A DNA stretch of 64,000 nucleotides from Cyanomargarita calcarea GSE-NOS-MK-12-04C (GCA_019359595.1 JAHHGZ010000012.1:62001-126000), one strand, 5' to 3'. Positions 19,042 to 29,140 are shown, numbered from the stretch's first letter. Made by a program: numbers and translations. Notes: generated from the letters alone by a model not told the origin.

Positions 19042-19551
19042 ATGATTTTACCGCGCGTACGTAGAACTTTAGCTGCTGTATTGCTTTCAGTGCTGTTATT
19101 TACTACAGCCTGTAGTCAATCCGCACCCTCACGTTTTGACCAAGCACAACAAGATAGCACCCGTGTAAAAAGCGGTCAAGCAGTAGCGAAGAAGGCAACC
19201 CAAGGAAGCGAATTTAACAAGTTTTTCCCTCCTGCAGGTGATGGTTACCAGCGGGTATACACCCAAGAGAAAAAAGGGTTTGCAGAAGCTAATTTGAAAA
19301 AAGGTGGTAAGGTCGTAGCCCAACTAGCTGTTTCGGATACCACTAGCATTCCCAGTGCAGCAGCCAAATTTGCTAAGAGTACAAAACAAATTGGCGGTTA
19401 TCCTGCGGTGCAAGTTGGGAATACTCAGACTTCAGTTCTGGTGGGTAAATACCAAGTGAAAGTGCTTTCCAAAGACCCAACATTCTCAGCAAGCGATCGC
19501 GAAGCTTGGATACAGAAATTTAACCTCAGCGGGCTGTCCAGACTGAAATAA
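19042..19551 (+). CDS. conserved cyanobacterial lipoprotein of unknown function
   Basis: With the ATG at 19042, which is preceded by GGAGG at 19030-19034, the protein is 169 residues. It begins with a basic n-region (MILPRVRRTL), a hydrophobic core and the lipobox LFTTAC, so Cys is expected to be lipidated. The upstream in-frame ATG at 18952 would place 30 polar residues before the signal and is unlikely. The mature part is basic and soluble (GDGYQRVYTQEKKGFAEA). I know of no function for it. Confidence 0.72.
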   Translation: MILPRVRRTLAAVLLSVLLFTTACSQSAPSRFDQAQQDSTRVKSGQAVAKKATQGSEFNKFFPPAGDGYQRVYTQEKKGFAEANLKKGGKVVAQLAVSDTTSIPSAAAKFAKSTKQIGGYPAVQVGNTQTSVLVGKYQVKVLSKDPTFSASDREAWIQKFNLSGLSRLK

Positions 19552-19648
19552 ATTTACACTTGTTTGTTGTTGGTTGTTGGTTTGTTGTGAAATCACGCTC
19601 TTACCAATGTCCAATAACTCTTGACCCTTGAGTAATTAGGAGATTTTT

Positions 19649-20536
19649 ATGAGCAAATCGATTTTTGAGTTGGTCGATCAATTGCCAACTGGTGGCTTGA
19701 CAATTTCGATGTTAAATGCATTAGATTTTGCTGCTCCCGGTCAGTGGCAAAATACGGTAGGCTTTGTCAATACCATTAAAACTGTGACTGGTGAAACCGA
19801 CGAAGACTTGATTCAGCAAATTGGCGAACGTGCGGTTTATTTATATAATGACCGTTCCCAAGGCTATCAAAGGGCAATGTGGCTTTATCAAACTGTTGAC
19901 AGTACAGATAAGGCGCTTGGTGCAGCAGCTTTAGCAAATAAGGTTGGTGAGTCAGTTGGATTTTTGAGTTTTTTAGGTAACATCACTCCCAAACCCGACA
20001 AAGCCCAAACCATTGATTTGTGCTTGAAATTAGTTGCTGAATTAGTTGCTTTTTGCCAAATTAACGGGATTCCCGGAGACAGCATTGGGGATTTTGTTGC
20101 TTCTTTAGGAGAATATAGCGGTGAGTCTCTCATCCGCATGGTAGCCTTAGTTTGCGTTGATGGTTTGATACCCCTTGGTCCAGATTTTATCCTCAAAGCC
20201 ACGTCTGGAATTAGCAACACAACCCCACAGGAATTAGAGAAAAATTCAACTTTCTCCAATATCAAAGATTCTATTCCCGGTAATGATTCTAGTAGCAAAC
20301 TGAATTTTATTGGTGAGAGTTTCGACTCTGTGAAAGGTTGGATGAGTGGTTTGGTGTCATCACAAAATCTCACACCACAAAAGGTTGTTAGCAACTTGTC
20401 GAAGTTTATGGAAGTTGCCGATGACAAGCTCGATTACCTGGCTGCGTTCATAGATATGAGTACTAATTACTATGAGCATACAGGTACGCAGACCTTAGCA
20501 CGTCGCTTAATCGAACGGGCGATCGCTGAGATTTAA
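19649..20536 (+). CDS. conserved hypothetical protein
   Basis: The 295-residue protein has no signal peptide. It is rich in helices and has a hydrophobic middle (CLKLVAELVAFCQINGIPG and LIRMVALVCVDGLIPLGPDF, about residues 125-180), then a Ser/Asn-rich linker (about 190-215) and a C-terminal helical part. I do not recognise a domain. The ATG at 19649 has AGGAG upstream, which supports the start. It lies 97 bp after the lipoprotein gene on the same strand and may be co-transcribed. Confidence 0.65.
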   Translation: MSKSIFELVDQLPTGGLTISMLNALDFAAPGQWQNTVGFVNTIKTVTGETDEDLIQQIGERAVYLYNDRSQGYQRAMWLYQTVDSTDKALGAAALANKVGESVGFLSFLGNITPKPDKAQTIDLCLKLVAELVAFCQINGIPGDSIGDFVASLGEYSGESLIRMVALVCVDGLIPLGPDFILKATSGISNTTPQELEKNSTFSNIKDSIPGNDSSSKLNFIGESFDSVKGWMSGLVSSQNLTPQKVVSNLSKFMEVADDKLDYLAAFIDMSTNYYEHTGTQTLARRLIERAIAEI

Positions 20537-20622
20537 AATTCATGTAGCTCTTGTGGGCTGGGCCTCGGTGCCCGCCCAAATGATGCAATGTTTATTGGTT
20601 CTTACTTTTGACTTTTGACTTT

Positions 20623-20822
20623 TTACAAATGATGTTGAAGTAAGGAGGAATAGCTAATAAAAATGCGCGTTCGTAAGTTTAGAGCTTCAGTAAAAAAAAA
20701 GATGTTTTTCGAGTCCTTTGTAGCGCGTTCACGTAGTGTCTCGCAGAGAAGAAAAACAGTGTCCTTGTTTCAATCCCACATGAGTGCTCATGTGGGTACT
20801 TCTTCCTTCTTTCTTCGTGAAT
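20623..20822 (+). repeat. dispersed repeat R, copy 2
   Basis: This copy is nearly identical to 13925-14160 from TTACAAATGA to TTCTTCGTGA, differing mainly in the poly-A length and a short deletion after the first 20 bp. It ends 15 bp before the stop codon of the large kinase gene, so it lies in the convergent gap. Confidence 0.9.
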
Positions 20823-20836
20823 TTTGCCTTGTTGTA

Positions 20837-23800
20837 CTAGGGTGTTGCGGCCTGGTGGAAGATCGCAGTGTAGCGATCGCGTCCCTGTCGCTTTGCTTCG
20901 TAGAGTGCCTTGTCTGCAGCAGCAATTAAGTTTGCAAAAGATGTCGTGCTAGTTGGGGCTATAGTGGCAATTCCCAAGCTGATCGTAATAAATTCACTGA
21001 CATCTGAACGAGCATGAGGCAATTTTGATTGATGAATTGCTTGCTGAATTTCCTCTGCAACAACGATCGCTCCCTGAACATCTGTTGATGGCATAATCAC
21101 AGCAAACTCCTCTCCACCATAACGAGCAACCAAATCTGTTGGACGTTTCACCACAGAAAGCAACACTTCGGCAATTTGTTGCAAGCAGCGATCGCCACCT
21201 TGATGACCGTAAAAATCGTTGTATTTTTTGAAATAATCGACATCACATAAAATCAGTGATAAAGGTTGCTGCTCAAGTTCTAAGCGATTCCATTCCTGCA
21301 ATAAATATTCATCAAAATGGTAACGATTGGCAATTTGAGTTAACTTATCGACTCTGGAGAGACGTTGTAGTTCTTGATTTTTTTTTAGTAGTTCACCCTG
21401 AGTGGCTTCAAGAATTTCTAAAGTTTGGCTTAACTTTTTGGTTCGCTTCTTAACTTTTTTTTCTAAGTTGCGGTTAGACTTAGCTAATTCGTCTGTAGCT
21501 TGCTGCAAAGCTGCATTTTTCAGGGAAAGCTCTGCTTCTGCCTGCTTACGTCGTGTGATATCACAAAAAGCAGCGATCGCATAAATTATTTTACCTTTGT
21601 TGTCGAAAATTGGTGTTGCGGAAACCTCCAAAGGAGTAATTCTATCCGCTATATGCAGTTCAACATCATCAACAACTACACTTTCACCGTTCAAAGCTCT
21701 GACAATAGGAACCCTATCAGCCGGGTAGTACTTTTCTGTTCCTTGCACATAAGCTTGGTAAATCTCGGCTAATTGAGAAGTTGTATTGGAAACGATTCCT
21801 TTTCCCAAAATTTTTTGTGCAGTTTGATTCGCATAATAGGGTTGTCCTTGGGAATCGATCGTAAATATACCTATTGGTACAGCTTCCAGAAATTGTGCTA
21901 ACTTTTTCTCACTTTCCCGTAATGCTTCTTCTGCCTGCTGACGCTCGCCGATTTCTTGCTTACAATTTTGATAAAGTTGAGCATTTTTGATTGAAATTGC
22001 TGCCTGAGAAGATAAAATTCTTAATACTTCTAATCTCTGTGATGTGAAAGCACCTACAGCAAGATTATTTTCTAAGTAAAGTAGACCAAAAAGCTCACCT
22101 TGGTAAATAATCGGCGTACACAATACAGATTTAGGTTGATTTTGAATCATATACGCATCTGTGGTAAATATTCCCTCACGAGATGCATCGGTCAAAATTA
22201 CATCTTCTCTAGTTCTGACTACATAGTTAATTAAAGAATTGGGCAACTGTTCGCTAGTTTCTGCTAGTACCGATTCGTATACTACTACCTCCGAAGTATC
22301 TACAGCACTATACGCCTCAATAAATAGCTGTTCTTGCTGTTTTAAAATGAGAAAACCAGTTTGAGCGCCTGCATTCTCGATTGTTATAGCCATTATTTTT
22401 TTTAGTAGCTGCTCTAAAATAATTTCATCGGCAATAGCTTGAGAAGCTTTGAGAATTGTTACTAAATCTAAAACTTGTGAATTACTAGTTGTAGTAAAAT
22501 GATAACTATTGTTTTTTGAAAAAATAATGATATGTGGATATTTTGATTCTAAATCTTTGGCTTTGGCAATAGCTCCCCAGCAGATATAACCATAGTGTGC
22601 CTTGGTCATATAAGTTTGAGCAATTTCCTGCCGTCCTAAAGCTAAATAGAATTTAGCTGCTAATTCATAAGCTAGTGCTTCTTCTTGGATATATTCATTT
22701 TTCTGCGCACCAGCTATAGCACGCTCGTAGTAATCCATAGCTGTAAGTGTTTCTTTCAATACTCTAGCCTTTTCAGCTTCCACTAAATCATATTTGTGTT
22801 GATAATTCATGGGAGCGTGTTCAGCCCAGTATTTCATCTTTTTCTGATTTTCATCTACTTGGCTCAAGTATTGCTCTAAATTATTTACTTGTTTCTTTTC
22901 GGATTTTAATAAGTTATCAGAATACTCAGCAAGCAGTGCTAAAGAATAAAACCAGTTATGAAGCGTAAAGATAATTTCACTTTTAAGGAAGTTACCATAA
23001 TTTACTGCTATTTTCGCATATTCTAGAGAGTTTTGGTATCCCTCAAAAAGATAACAAAGAAATGATTTATAAAAATAAACATTAAATAACGACATTGAAT
23101 TATTAATTGATAACAAATAAGGTAAAGCTTCTTCTTCATCCAGAATTTCACCAATTAATTTAGTTTTATCCGCAGATTGTCCGAGTAAATTAGCTACTGC
23201 CTGAGCGGATATTTTAACTAGATAGAGTGGATGTTGTTGCTCTAATTTGCTAATAAATTCAATATAAGCTGTCTGATTTTGGGTAACTAATTCTAAATGT
23301 TTTCCTACAAAGAATAGATGAGAACAATAAAAATTTGCGGCATGGCAAGCAAACTCAATATCTCCCACTTCTAGTCCACTTTCAATTGCTTCATGCAAAG
23401 GATTTATGGTTTCTTTAATATGGTTTTTTTTATAGATAATGCTAATATAAATCGTTACCAGTGCTTTCGATTTAAACTCTTTCGCATTTAATTTATCTAA
23501 TATTTTTAGAGATATTTGACCAAGTTGATAGGCAAGATTAATATCTATACCAGCTTTAACAGCGCCATAAAGTGCGTAAGCGGAAATAGATGGAGGTGAA
23601 TTGCCATACTTTCTAGAAACTTCAATCATCGTATACAGTATTGGTAAAGCTATTGCACTTTGCCTAAAACAAGCAGGAGCAAAAATAAGAATCAAAACCT
23701 CCATTGCTGCTAATTTGTATGAATCGTTCATAATCGGTTGGTTAGCCACCTGCTCAACATCAATATTGTTTGGTGGTGATTCTACTAAGGAAATACTTAG

Positions 23801-26389
23801 CATTTGCAAAACATTCTGTCCAATATCTAAAACAGTGTCGATTTGATTTTGCGCTATGTAAATTTTAATTTTTATCCGGTGAAATTTGACATTATCTAGG
23901 AGGTTATAAACTTGTGTTAGTGCCAGTTCGCATAAAAATAACGCTCTTGTAAAATTAGCATTTAGGTATTCTGCCTCTGATATTTCTATATAAAAGTCAA
24001 AAGTCAATCTATATTGATTTTGCCAACTATCTGGATGCAGTATTTGTAGACCTATATTTAAGTAATTAACAGCAGCCTCATAAGCTGTAGATGCTTTAGC
24101 TTTCTGACCGGCAATGAGATTTAATTGAGCTAACTCATCCTTTTCGATTTGCGTTTTTAGTAAGTCAGTACCAAAATTTAATTGATTAACTAAGGTAAAA
24201 ATATTATCTTTCTGCTCCTGTAGCGTGGTATTTTTTAGCAATAGCTGACCAATTTTTAAATGAGTACTCTGTATTGATGATTCTGGAATCAAAGAGTAAG
24301 CTGCTTGTTGCACTCGGTCGTGCAAAAACTTATATTCAATTTTGATATCGCTAACTTTCAAAAAGTCCGATTCTGCTTGTTCAAAGACGATAGGAATTTT
24401 GTAATTTGAAGATAAAGGTAGAATTAGGCCGGCTTGCAACGCACTCCACAACTGAGCAGATGTTAAGATTTCTGATGTTTCATTGACAGTTGCTAAAATG
24501 TCTAAATTAAATTGGTTGCCAATACAAGCTGCCAACTGTAAAACTTTCTGTGTATCTGGTGGCAGTTTGCGAATATTTCTAGCAATCAGTTCGACAATAT
24601 TATAGTCAGTAATTCCAACTGCTTGAATTTGGTGAATGTTCCACTGCCAGCTATCTGTAGCTACTTGATAAACCAGCAGGTTTTCGGTATATAAGCTTTT
24701 GAGTAACTGAGTTAAGAAAAAGGGATTACCTTGAGTTTTATTAAAGACTAACTCTGCTAATAATTTAACTCGGCTAGTAGCTTTTGCTTCATTGAGGGTG
24801 TCTGCTACTAATTGCTGAACATGAGTAAGTAACAGGGATTCTACGGTAATGTTATGGATTAAAGTATCTGTTTGACATAACTTTTCTAACGTTTGGATTA
24901 ATGGGTGGGTGGGGTTGACTTCGTTATCTCGGTAGGCTCCAATTAGAAATAGGTATCGACTGCTATCATCTGCAATTAAAAGCCGAATTAATTTTAAAGA
25001 TGCAGAGTCTGCCCACTGTAAATCATCTAAAAAAATGGCTAATGGATGTTCAAGCTGGCAAAAAATATCTACAAATTGTTGAAAAACGTGGTTAAATCGA
25101 TTTTCAGATTCAGCAGCACCTAGTTTGGGAACATCAGCCTGGGAGCCAATAATTAACTCTACTTCTGGAATCACGTCAATGAGAACTTGACCGTTGTCAC
25201 CAAAAGCCTCTAATAGTTTGTTTTTCCAAATAGCAATTTGCTGTTCATTCTCTGTTAATAGCTGACGAATTAACTCTTGGAAAGCCTGAATTAAAGCAGA
25301 ATAAGGGATATCCCGCCGAAACTGGTCAAATTTACCTGTAATGAAATATCCTCGTGCGGCGACAATGGGTTTGTGAATTTCATTAACAATTGAAGTTTTG
25401 CCAATACCTGAGTAACCTGTAACTAGCATCATCTCTGTTGCCCCCTGGCTGACCCTCCAGAAAGCATCCATCAGCATCGCAACTTCTCCTTCTCTGCCAT
25501 AAAGCTTTTGCGGTATTGAAAGCTGACTGCCGCGATCGCGCTGACCAAGAATAAAATCTTTAATTTCTCCGGTGTTTTGGAGTTCTAGTAGACAAGTTTC
25601 TAAATCGAATTTAAGTCCAGCCGCACTTTGATATCGTTCTTCAGCATTTTTAGCTAACAGTTTCATCACAATATCTGAAACGGCTTTAGGAATTTCAAGA
25701 AGCAAGTAAGGTGGCACTGGTTGTTTGGCAACATGACAGTGAACCAACTCTAGAGGGTCGTGGCTTGTAAATGGCAGCGTCCCTGTCAGCATTTCATATA
25801 GAGTCACTCCCAAAGAGTAGAAATCTGTACGATAATCAATCGAGCGATTCATCCTCCCTGTTTGTTCAGGTGCTATGTATGCCAAAGTACCTTCTAATAA
25901 GTTAGGGTTGCTGATAGTTTGTTTTTCTAAACATAGACGTGAGGAAAGACCAAATTCCGTCAACTTGACCTGTCCTGTCTCAACATTGATAATGATATTG
26001 CTAGGCTTAATGTCTTTATGAATAATTGCAACTTGATATAAATCGATTAATGTTTCCGCTAAAGCGATCGCTCGAAGCAAACATTCTAAAATTGTTAATT
26101 TCCTAGACCTGAGGATTTGACTCAAGGACTGACCGCCAAAATCTTCTAAAATCAGTGCAAAGCTATTCTGGTATTTTTCGAGACCGTAAGGTTTAACAAC
26201 TCCCTCAATTGTCAAGTCTTTGAGAACCTTATATTCATGCCGCAAACGAGTAATTTCTTCTAGTGTTGGATACTCAGATTTGAGCAACTTAATTGCTACT
26301 GATTCCTGTTTACTCTTGCCTCGGTAAATAACTGTCTCTATACCTTCATGAATTTTTTCAAGAATCTCGTATTCTGAAATAGGGATCAT
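20837..26389 (-). CDS. serine/threonine kinase - AAA-like ATPase - GAF - PAS - GGDEF multidomain signalling protein
   Basis: The 1850-residue protein has these parts in order: a protein kinase fold (about 1-270, lysine in VAIKLL at 34, HKDIKPSN 124-131, APEQ at 173-176); a PknB-type ATPase (Walker A GYSGIGKTS 325-333, Walker-B-like AIFLDDLQWAD); a long helical, TPR-like region; a GAF domain (about 1330-1480); a PAS domain (about 1510-1630); a coiled coil; and a diguanylate cyclase (GGEEF 1758-1762) with the inhibitory RxxD site RPTD five residues before it. The kinase DFG motif reads EFG (145-147), so kinase activity is uncertain. The cyclase motifs look intact. Start MIPISEYEILEKI is standard for the family. 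Confidence 0.92.
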   Translation of the reverse strand: MIPISEYEILEKIHEGIETVIYRGKSKQESVAIKLLKSEYPTLEEITRLRHEYKVLKDLTIEGVVKPYGLEKYQNSFALILEDFGGQSLSQILRSRKLTILECLLRAIALAETLIDLYQVAIIHKDIKPSNIIINVETGQVKLTEFGLSSRLCLEKQTISNPNLLEGTLAYIAPEQTGRMNRSIDYRTDFYSLGVTLYEMLTGTLPFTSHDPLELVHCHVAKQPVPPYLLLEIPKAVSDIVMKLLAKNAEERYQSAAGLKFDLETCLLELQNTGEIKDFILGQRDRGSQLSIPQKLYGREGEVAMLMDAFWRVSQGATEMMLVTGYSGIGKTSIVNEIHKPIVAARGYFITGKFDQFRRDIPYSALIQAFQELIRQLLTENEQQIAIWKNKLLEAFGDNGQVLIDVIPEVELIIGSQADVPKLGAAESENRFNHVFQQFVDIFCQLEHPLAIFLDDLQWADSASLKLIRLLIADDSSRYLFLIGAYRDNEVNPTHPLIQTLEKLCQTDTLIHNITVESLLLTHVQQLVADTLNEAKATSRVKLLAELVFNKTQGNPFFLTQLLKSLYTENLLVYQVATDSWQWNIHQIQAVGITDYNIVELIARNIRKLPPDTQKVLQLAACIGNQFNLDILATVNETSEILTSAQLWSALQAGLILPLSSNYKIPIVFEQAESDFLKVSDIKIEYKFLHDRVQQAAYSLIPESSIQSTHLKIGQLLLKNTTLQEQKDNIFTLVNQLNFGTDLLKTQIEKDELAQLNLIAGQKAKASTAYEAAVNYLNIGLQILHPDSWQNQYRLTFDFYIEISEAEYLNANFTRALFLCELALTQVYNLLDNVKFHRIKIKIYIAQNQIDTVLDIGQNVLQMLSISLVESPPNNIDVEQVANQPIMNDSYKLAAMEVLILIFAPACFRQSAIALPILYTMIEVSRKYGNSPPSISAYALYGAVKAGIDINLAYQLGQISLKILDKLNAKEFKSKALVTIYISIIYKKNHIKETINPLHEAIESGLEVGDIEFACHAANFYCSHLFFVGKHLELVTQNQTAYIEFISKLEQQHPLYLVKISAQAVANLLGQSADKTKLIGEILDEEEALPYLLSINNSMSLFNVYFYKSFLCYLFEGYQNSLEYAKIAVNYGNFLKSEIIFTLHNWFYSLALLAEYSDNLLKSEKKQVNNLEQYLSQVDENQKKMKYWAEHAPMNYQHKYDLVEAEKARVLKETLTAMDYYERAIAGAQKNEYIQEEALAYELAAKFYLALGRQEIAQTYMTKAHYGYICWGAIAKAKDLESKYPHIIIFSKNNSYHFTTTSNSQVLDLVTILKASQAIADEIILEQLLKKIMAITIENAGAQTGFLILKQQEQLFIEAYSAVDTSEVVVYESVLAETSEQLPNSLINYVVRTREDVILTDASREGIFTTDAYMIQNQPKSVLCTPIIYQGELFGLLYLENNLAVGAFTSQRLEVLRILSSQAAISIKNAQLYQNCKQEIGERQQAEEALRESEKKLAQFLEAVPIGIFTIDSQGQPYYANQTAQKILGKGIVSNTTSQLAEIYQAYVQGTEKYYPADRVPIVRALNGESVVVDDVELHIADRITPLEVSATPIFDNKGKIIYAIAAFCDITRRKQAEAELSLKNAALQQATDELAKSNRNLEKKVKKRTKKLSQTLEILEATQGELLKKNQELQRLSRVDKLTQIANRYHFDEYLLQEWNRLELEQQPLSLILCDVDYFKKYNDFYGHQGGDRCLQQIAEVLLSVVKRPTDLVARYGGEEFAVIMPSTDVQGAIVVAEEIQQAIHQSKLPHARSDVSEFITISLGIATIAPTSTTSFANLIAAADKALYEAKRQGRDRYTAIFHQAATP

Positions 26390-27347
26390 AAGTTATACGC
26401 AGCCTGTCACCTTCGCTACAGTAGAGATGTTCTGGCAAAAAGTCTCTACTAGGTTTATATTTATCGTATCGTTGTTAACGTCAAAGGTATTATATGTTAA
26501 ATGTTGAAACTGAGTCAAAGGTAACCTTCTGGCTCAAATAAATCTTTAATATCTGGATATTTTTCAGATGCCTTTTATACTAATTTTTCGTAATCCCGCA
26601 CGTTAATGTAATAAGTTGCTTTGCTTAGTCTAATATTTGGTAACCAAACAGTATACAAAGTGAAAGCAAAATCCAGTGAAGGATGCGACAGTTTGCATTG
26701 AGACCCTTGTTAAAAAATTTAAATTATCGGTGGTGGGTTAGGTTTATATTTCTTCATATACATTGGGCTTTTCTCGCTAACTTACTTAGTGGTTCACAGA
26801 AAGAAACGATCGCTCTGTTCCAAAACCAAATTAAACGCTTTAATACAACACTTTAATAGTTGCTTGCCCACTCTAACTTCAAAAACTTATATCTTCATGG
26901 GTGTATCCACTAATATAGCGGTTCTCAGTTGAGCGAGGTATAAAGTAAAATAATGAAACTCTTGTGGGGGAGCCAGTGCGTTGCTTATTTTCCCAAGGCA
27001 CGTTTTGGGGGGAAGCGGAGGAACATAAGCTGCCGTCCCGTTGTAGCACCTTAGGTTGGGTTTCGGTACCCACCACAGTGTATTTCATCCAAGATGTTTC
27101 TTGTGCAAACATCGGGGGTTGTTAAAACTGCCGATTTTTCGGCTTCTAAAAGAATATTTTAAAATTCTAAAATATTTTGTCAAAAAACTTATAAAAATCA
27201 TTCCAACAGCAGAGTTTAAATTCTACTGTGGCTGCTAATATTACTAATAGGAATAAATAGTGTATTCCTTTGGACGTGCAATATTATTACACAATCCAAA
27301 GTCCTGACATCGAAAAGTTTCCAATATTGAAAATTGTTAATTGCTCA
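26390..27347. other. gene-free region upstream of the kinase gene
   Basis: About 960 bp hold no convincing gene. Short open frames are chance. A GC-richer patch at about 26940-27080 (GGTTGGGTTTCGG, CAAGGCACG, GGGGGGAAGCGG) has the look of a worn repeat. The promoter of the large kinase gene should lie at the left end. Confidence 0.45.
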
Positions 27348-27542
27348 CTACGTGTAACTAGAGCGTTGCCTGCGACGTTGTTTATGTCTGGCGATCGCTT
27401 TACGTTTTTCTTTTTCCAAAGGAGTCTCGAAGTGACGCTTTTTTCTCATATCTTGGAAAATTCCTGCTTGAGACACTTGCCGTTTAAATCGTCGCAAAGC
27501 TGACTCAATCCCTTCGTTCTCTCCTAGAACTACTTGCGTCAT
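27348..27542 (-). CDS. rpsU: 30S ribosomal protein bS21
   Basis: The 64-residue protein belongs to the bS21 family of the small ribosomal subunit: [20 protein letters not shown], then [19 protein letters not shown] and an arginine-rich C-terminus. A strong AGGAGG (27550-27555) precedes the ATG. It lies 509 bp downstream of an RRM gene on the same strand. In Anabaena the RNA-binding protein gene and rpsU form a cold-regulated cluster, which this arrangement matches, although the spacer here is long. Confidence 0.95.
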   Translation of the reverse strand: MTQVVLGENEGIESALRRFKRQVSQAGIFQDMRKKRHFETPLEKEKRKAIARHKQRRRQRSSYT

Positions 27543-27633
27543 GATGATTCCTCCTAATCTGGATCAATGGTCAAAAAATATTCCGGCAGAGATTAGCTCT
27601 TACCTTATCTATTGATAAGTTGTGGATAGATCA

Positions 27634-27666
27634 AAAGCAGGTAAACATTAAATACTTACCTGCTTT
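27634..27666 (-). terminator. hairpin between rbp and rpsU
   Basis: AAAGCAGGTAA (27634-27644) pairs perfectly with TTACCTGCTTT (27656-27666). Read leftwards the stem is followed by TTGATC with only a short T-run, so it is a weak terminator or an attenuator or processing site ahead of rpsU. Confidence 0.5.
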
Positions 27667-28051
27667 CAGCTTACAGAACGCCAAAGAATCACTAATAAAA
27701 TATTCTGTTGATGGTCGATTATGATTTTAATTTTTATGCGTAGCCATAACAATTAAAACCATCTTCTCCCCAACTCATTAGCTGTGCCCATGACTCTTCT
27801 GACTCCGAGTAGCCAGTACAGAGTGAGCCTTATTGCTGTTCTAGCTAAAATACAATGTCTTGGCTATGAAAGCTAATCCTTAATTCACCGGAGAACTAGA
27901 GAAAAAGAGCGTTCATATCTTTTGTTTGTGACCAGCTAACGCAGCCAATAAAGGCTTAATCTGCAACCCTCTAATATCAGCAACTATCACCATTTATTGA
28001 TAGGTTCTTCGAGGGTTAAGACTTGGAATTTTTAGTTATTCAAGACTAACC

Positions 28052-28366
28052 TTAGTAACGGCGGCTGTTACGGTCATTATTACCCCAGTTGCCACCACCA
28101 CCACCACGGGAAGGACTTCTTTCCTCGCGGGGTCTAGCCTTATTCACTTTTAAATCGCGCCCCATCCATTCAGCGCCATCAAGTGCTTCGATTGCTGCGG
28201 CTTCCTCAGTTTCTGTTTCCATTTCAACGAATGCAAAACCACGAGGGCGACCTGTTTCCCGATCTGTGGGTAACTGAACGCGACTTACTTTACCATACTC
28301 TGCAAAAGCTGTCCTTAGGTCTTCTTCTGTGACCTTATAGGACAAATTACCGACGTAAATTGACAT
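28052..28366 (-). CDS. glycine-rich RRM RNA-binding protein (cyanobacterial Rbp)
   Basis: The 104-residue protein has one RNA recognition motif. RNP2 is IYVGNLS (residues 3-9) and RNP1 is RGFAFVEM (about 42-49). A short Gly/Asn/Arg-rich tail follows ([18 protein letters not shown]). This is the cyanobacterial Rbp type, induced by cold in Anabaena, where rbp is followed by rpsU as here. The specific paralogue (rbpA, B, etc.) cannot be named from this sequence alone. Confidence 0.93.
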   Translation of the reverse strand: MSIYVGNLSYKVTEEDLRTAFAEYGKVSRVQLPTDRETGRPRGFAFVEMETETEEAAAIEALDGAEWMGRDLKVNKARPREERSPSRGGGGGNWGNNDRNSRRY

Positions 28367-28634
28367 AGGGGCATCTCCCAGATCAGCATTTCAGCGTTGT
28401 GTAGAGAGTTACATTCGGAGAGACGCTTTTAAAAAAAATCAAAACGGATAACTCCACCGAAAATAATTCTTATATGAGGAGTATAGCACAGCATTAAAAC
28501 AACTACACCGTTATAACCTAGGCATAACATACGCTTAACAAATTTTAAGTAGGCACATTACCTCAAGTCCCTTGCCCAATATTCATTAGGTTTCCAGGAC
28601 TTTTAATCGCAAATTAGACTCCTTTATTTAGTAT

Positions 28635-29050
28635 CTAATGGCACCGTTTTCTCCCTGTGTGTTTCTCCACAATTAGCTGATAAGTCGTGGTTAATCCCAA
28701 ACCTGTACCTACCGATTTTGTGGTATGGAAGAGATCGAAAAGCTTGAAATTCAACTCTTTTGAGATTCTTGAACCATCCTCCTTGTAATTGCGATCCAAT
28801 CACTTTCGGTTGTAGTCCCAATTGAAATTATAGGCAATTGGGCACCAGAGAAAATATTCGGCGTTGCTGAATTGAGCTATGAATTACCCTCACACTTCCC
28901 AGCCCCTCTCCTCAGGGAGAGGGGAGAAAGAATTCTTGTCCCCTCTCCCTTGGCACAGAGGGCTAGGGTGAGGGTAAATTTAGCAATTCATACCCGGATT
29001 CAGCAACGCCAAATATTCTTTGCTTCTTGCCCCATATCTTCAGACAACAC
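28635..29050 (-). pseudogene. histidine kinase C-terminal remnant
   Basis: Read leftwards, broken frames spell an HATPase_c domain: IDVLSEDMGQEAKNIF, then PIISIGTTTESDWIAI, and after a frameshift LFDLFHTTKSVGTGLGL and TTTYQLIVEKHTG before a stop. The G2 box GTGLGL is unmistakable. A family B element (28860-29010) interrupts it. Removing that element and one 8-bp duplication joins KNIF to SGAQLPIIS in frame. A further frameshift and missing blocks show it was already decaying or has decayed since. Confidence 0.75.
28860..29010. mobile_element. family B miniature inverted-repeat element, copy 2
   Basis: The 151-bp element begins GGCGTTGCTGAATTGAG and ends CGGATTCAGCAACGCC. It is flanked by the 8-bp duplication AAATATTC (28852-28859 and 29011-29018). 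It is about 90% alike to copy 1 at 11464-11613, with the differences in the middle of the left half. It sits inside a histidine kinase remnant. Confidence 0.93.
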
Positions 29051-29064
29051 ATCTATACAATAGC

Positions 29065-29140
29065 CAAAAAAAAGCTTCTCTTGCCATTGACCAACAAGAG
29101 AAGCTTAGTGTGGTGTGAGGAGCAAACTCAATGTTTGCTT
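29065..29140 (-). ncRNA. yfr1: Yfr1-like small RNA
   Basis: Read leftwards, the sequence begins with the small hairpin AGCAAAC/GTTTGCT (29121-29139). A single-stranded stretch CTCCTCACACCACACT follows. It ends in the perfect 12-bp hairpin AAGCTTCTCTTG/CAAGAGAAGCTT followed by a run of eight Ts. Two stem-loops around an unpaired CUCCUCACAC motif are the defining features of Yfr1, a small RNA found across cyanobacteria; here the 11-nt motif reads GCTCCTCACAC, one base off the common ACTCCTCACAC. TACACT, about 10 bp before the first hairpin, could be the -10 box. It is transcribed away from the nuclease gene at 29330. Known Yfr1 acts by base pairing with mRNAs. Confidence 0.78.

Noticed and set aside
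20663-20929. 88-residue open frame over repeat copy 2
   Set aside because: The other two copies have stops in the matching frame, and the second half overlaps the kinase gene antisense.
26760-26860. Short rightward frame ending FQNQIKRFNTTL
   Set aside because: About 40 codons with no start and no recognisable family; consistent with chance.
28624-28821. 65-residue leftward open frame
   Set aside because: A neighbouring frame on the same strand spells the HATPase GTGLGL box, so this frame is a shadow of the kinase remnant.
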